From Cyclospora cayetanensis (Eukaryota; Apicomplexa; Conoidasida; Eucoccidiorida; Eimeriidae), in assembly GCF_002999335.1 (NCBI RefSeq), contig NW_020312241.1, positions 1-31,419 on the forward strand: a stretch of 31,419 nt of DNA, in the 5' to 3' direction. The translations under genes and the position numbers were made by a program. Shown here piece by piece: positions 29,607 to 31,419 of the stretch. The first letter of the stretch is position 1, and the number at the start of each line of letters is the position of its first letter. The notes under the pieces were generated by a model, which ran no database searches, was not told where the DNA came from, and worked only from the letters and a program-made list of their open reading frames with translations.

Positions 29607-31419
29607 CCGCTGCGGGGTGGAGAAGAAGCGCCAGAGCGACACGAGACGTATGCGCGAAGAAGTGCGTCCTCGCCGCTGGAGCGGCAGTCTGCCGCCAACG
29701 CAGCGATCAGCGACAGCTCTCGCCAGGGTGCCCTCACGCTACGGAGGCGCCAAGCAACTGGCAGGAGTGCCTCTGAGGGGCCCCCAGAGGCCTTGGGGGC
29801 CCCTGCTGCATCCGGAGGGGACTGCTGGGCCCCCTGTGTGGGAGGAGCGTTACCGATGCAGCGATTGAATTGAGCGCTCCGTGGGCAGCCAGTAACCAGA
29901 GAAAGGCATAATACGGTCAGAAAGACAGCTTAGTAAGAGAAAACAAATGGGTCGCCCGCAAATAGGTGGGAGGGGGCGCGCGCTTCAGAGTTCCTGTGTA
30001 CATACTGCTACTACACCCGAAGCTCCTGGATATATACAGTCGCGCCAGCTAGACACATCCAACGGACCCCAAAACAAAATTCACGGCAAAATCCTTGGTG
30101 CGATTCTCAAACTCCTGGATTTTAAGCGAAAAGAGAGACAAAGGAACTGCGCCCGGGCGGCACGTCTGCATCATCTAAGGGGCGCTCTGCTGTAGGCACT
30201 TCGGGGGAGAGGGAGGAACGGCCAGAGAGAAACAGCAGTTGCGCCGATAGTGCACTTTGGAATTTCCTTTTATTGGGATGCGTCTTCTCGCACAAACGCT
30301 AAGGGATTGCAAAATAACGCAGGAGGCACCTCCATGGACTAGCAAGGGCGGGTTGCTCGGGGGGCGCTGCGGTGTACTTGTATGAACGTACGTACACTCC
30401 GCTGTGATCGTTGCGCAAAGAATACAAAACCATTCAACTACAAGTCTTTACTTTACTGGTATCTCTCGAGTGCTTTTTTGTGGCCTCCTCTGCCCCGAGG
30501 TATCCCCTGCTTCACTACAGCAACGCCGTTCGAGTGTGATAAGCGCAAGCAGCCAGAACGACAGCTGTCGGGCGTAGAAACAGCCCTACTCGCTAGTCCA
30601 TTTCTCCAATCAAAAGCAACCCAATAAAATATCCCAAAAGGCAAGGCGTCTCGTGCAGTTGAAGCCGGGAGAACGCGGAGTCTCGTGGCAGATCATACTG
30701 GTTCCGCAGGGGAGGCCCTGTGTTTTGGGTGTACATGCATATTCACCCTAGAGTCTAGGTGGATGTCTTCTCCATTATCTAGAATTGTTCGTTTTACTCT
30801 CCAATTAGGGCACGCTAAACAACAGCAGCCGAAAAGACTCGACGCAAACACGCAAGAGCCACCCCCATTCACGCAGCAGAAGCAGCGCAAAAGTTTCGTC
30901 TCACCGTTTTTATAGCCTTCATAGTGTGCCCCCTATGTTGCTGCGTTACACTTTCCTCAACTGCGAGTGAATCAAGAGGAGGATCAAGGTTGTAAGAAGC
31001 ATGCAACTTTGGGCATAACCACCTATCTCATGTGTTCGTAAGAAGACGCTTCACACAAAATTTGAGACAAACTTAATCGGAAGCCACTGAACATTTTCCA
31101 AAAGTTTTTCCGCCGTACCCTGCCAGCTACTGAGATCTCCCAATAGGAGAGGAGAGGAAGAACTAAGATGCGCGCAGTTGCACGCTCCAAACACTTCTAG
31201 CATTCACAGCGAGTTGCGTTTAGCATCAATCACACAACACGCACACACACAACATTGCGTCTTGTTATATCGTGCTAACAGTACTATACAACAAACAAAG
31301 CATACGCACATACAAACCAGGTAGTCAGTTCGTCAATAAATGCTCGTTTGATATGTTTAGTGTAATAGACACTGTTCGTGTAAATTTAGACCAATGCATC
31401 TTTCCCTTCCTTTCAAAAC
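29607..31419. other. Right-hand region without a supportable gene
   Basis: The first 270 bases should hold the 5' region of the minus-strand nuclear-protein gene. Beyond 29870 the sequence is unique, less GC-rich and free of CAG runs. The longest open frames are about 80 codons and have no convincing features. I see no RNA gene, repeat array or mobile element; a short CACA tract occurs at about 31236-31250. Confidence 0.5.
29775..29833. repeat. Double GGGGCCCC palindrome upstream of the nuclear-protein gene
   Basis: AGGGGCCCCCAGA, then TTGGGGGCCCC (29775-29803), followed by a half-site GGGCCCCC at 29827-29834. This copy is outside the proposed coding region, about 170 bases upstream of the start codon. 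Confidence 0.75.

Noticed and set aside
30382..30627. 81-codon plus-strand frame
   Set aside because: No domain, no biased composition, no supporting neighbour; such a length is expected by chance.
1..31419. Mobile element, viral insertion, telomeric or rRNA locus
   Set aside because: I see no reverse transcriptase, transposase, integrase or capsid-like frames, no terminal repeats, no telomere-type arrays and no rRNA sequence.

Overview
The window looks like nuclear DNA of a coccidian apicomplexan, most likely Eimeria or a close relative. The whole left two thirds is saturated with CAG/CTG-type trinucleotide runs. These are read as poly-Ala, poly-Gln, poly-Ser or poly-Leu inside exons and continue just as freely through introns. 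Genes have many introns with GT-AG borders, and introns carry microsatellites (GA, CA, TA) or longer tandem arrays. I see no rRNA, tRNA, CRISPR array, bacterial-type operon or telomere array. All genes I can support lie on the minus strand, so they read from high to low coordinates.

Region 1-19436 is one very large split gene whose 3' end runs off the left edge. I resolved 23 exons by matching splice-site phase across every junction; together they give 11,874 coding bases (3,958 codons) with no frame break. The last five or six exons carry the signature blocks of the FAT region of phosphatidylinositol 3-kinase-related kinases (PIKKs), and the blocks just before FAT resemble ATR/Mec1/Rad3. The upstream exons are helical, HEAT-like and full of homopolymers. 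The kinase and FATC domains must lie beyond base 1.

Region 19437-23732 has a different texture: few CAG runs, unique sequence, a 117-bp direct duplication, a TGCATGCA array, and probably one small spliced gene (about 21797-22749).

Region 23733-29606 is a second large gene with four exons and about 1,600 residues. It encodes an unrecognised, probably nuclear protein: SV40-like nuclear localisation signal, AT-hook-like GRPR cores, (His-x-Gln)n tracts, and a C-terminal helix-turn-helix-like segment. This gene and its flanks are peppered with short GC palindromes built from two GGGGCCCC octamers with a small spacer. Most sit in frame inside exons and encode Gly/Pro-rich peptides such as GPWGPL. 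They are virtually absent from the PIKK gene and are the most unusual feature of the window.

Region 29607-31419 shows no gene I can support.

A kinase of the DNA-damage or checkpoint type beside a putative DNA-binding nuclear protein may be coincidence; nothing in the sequence shows they act together.
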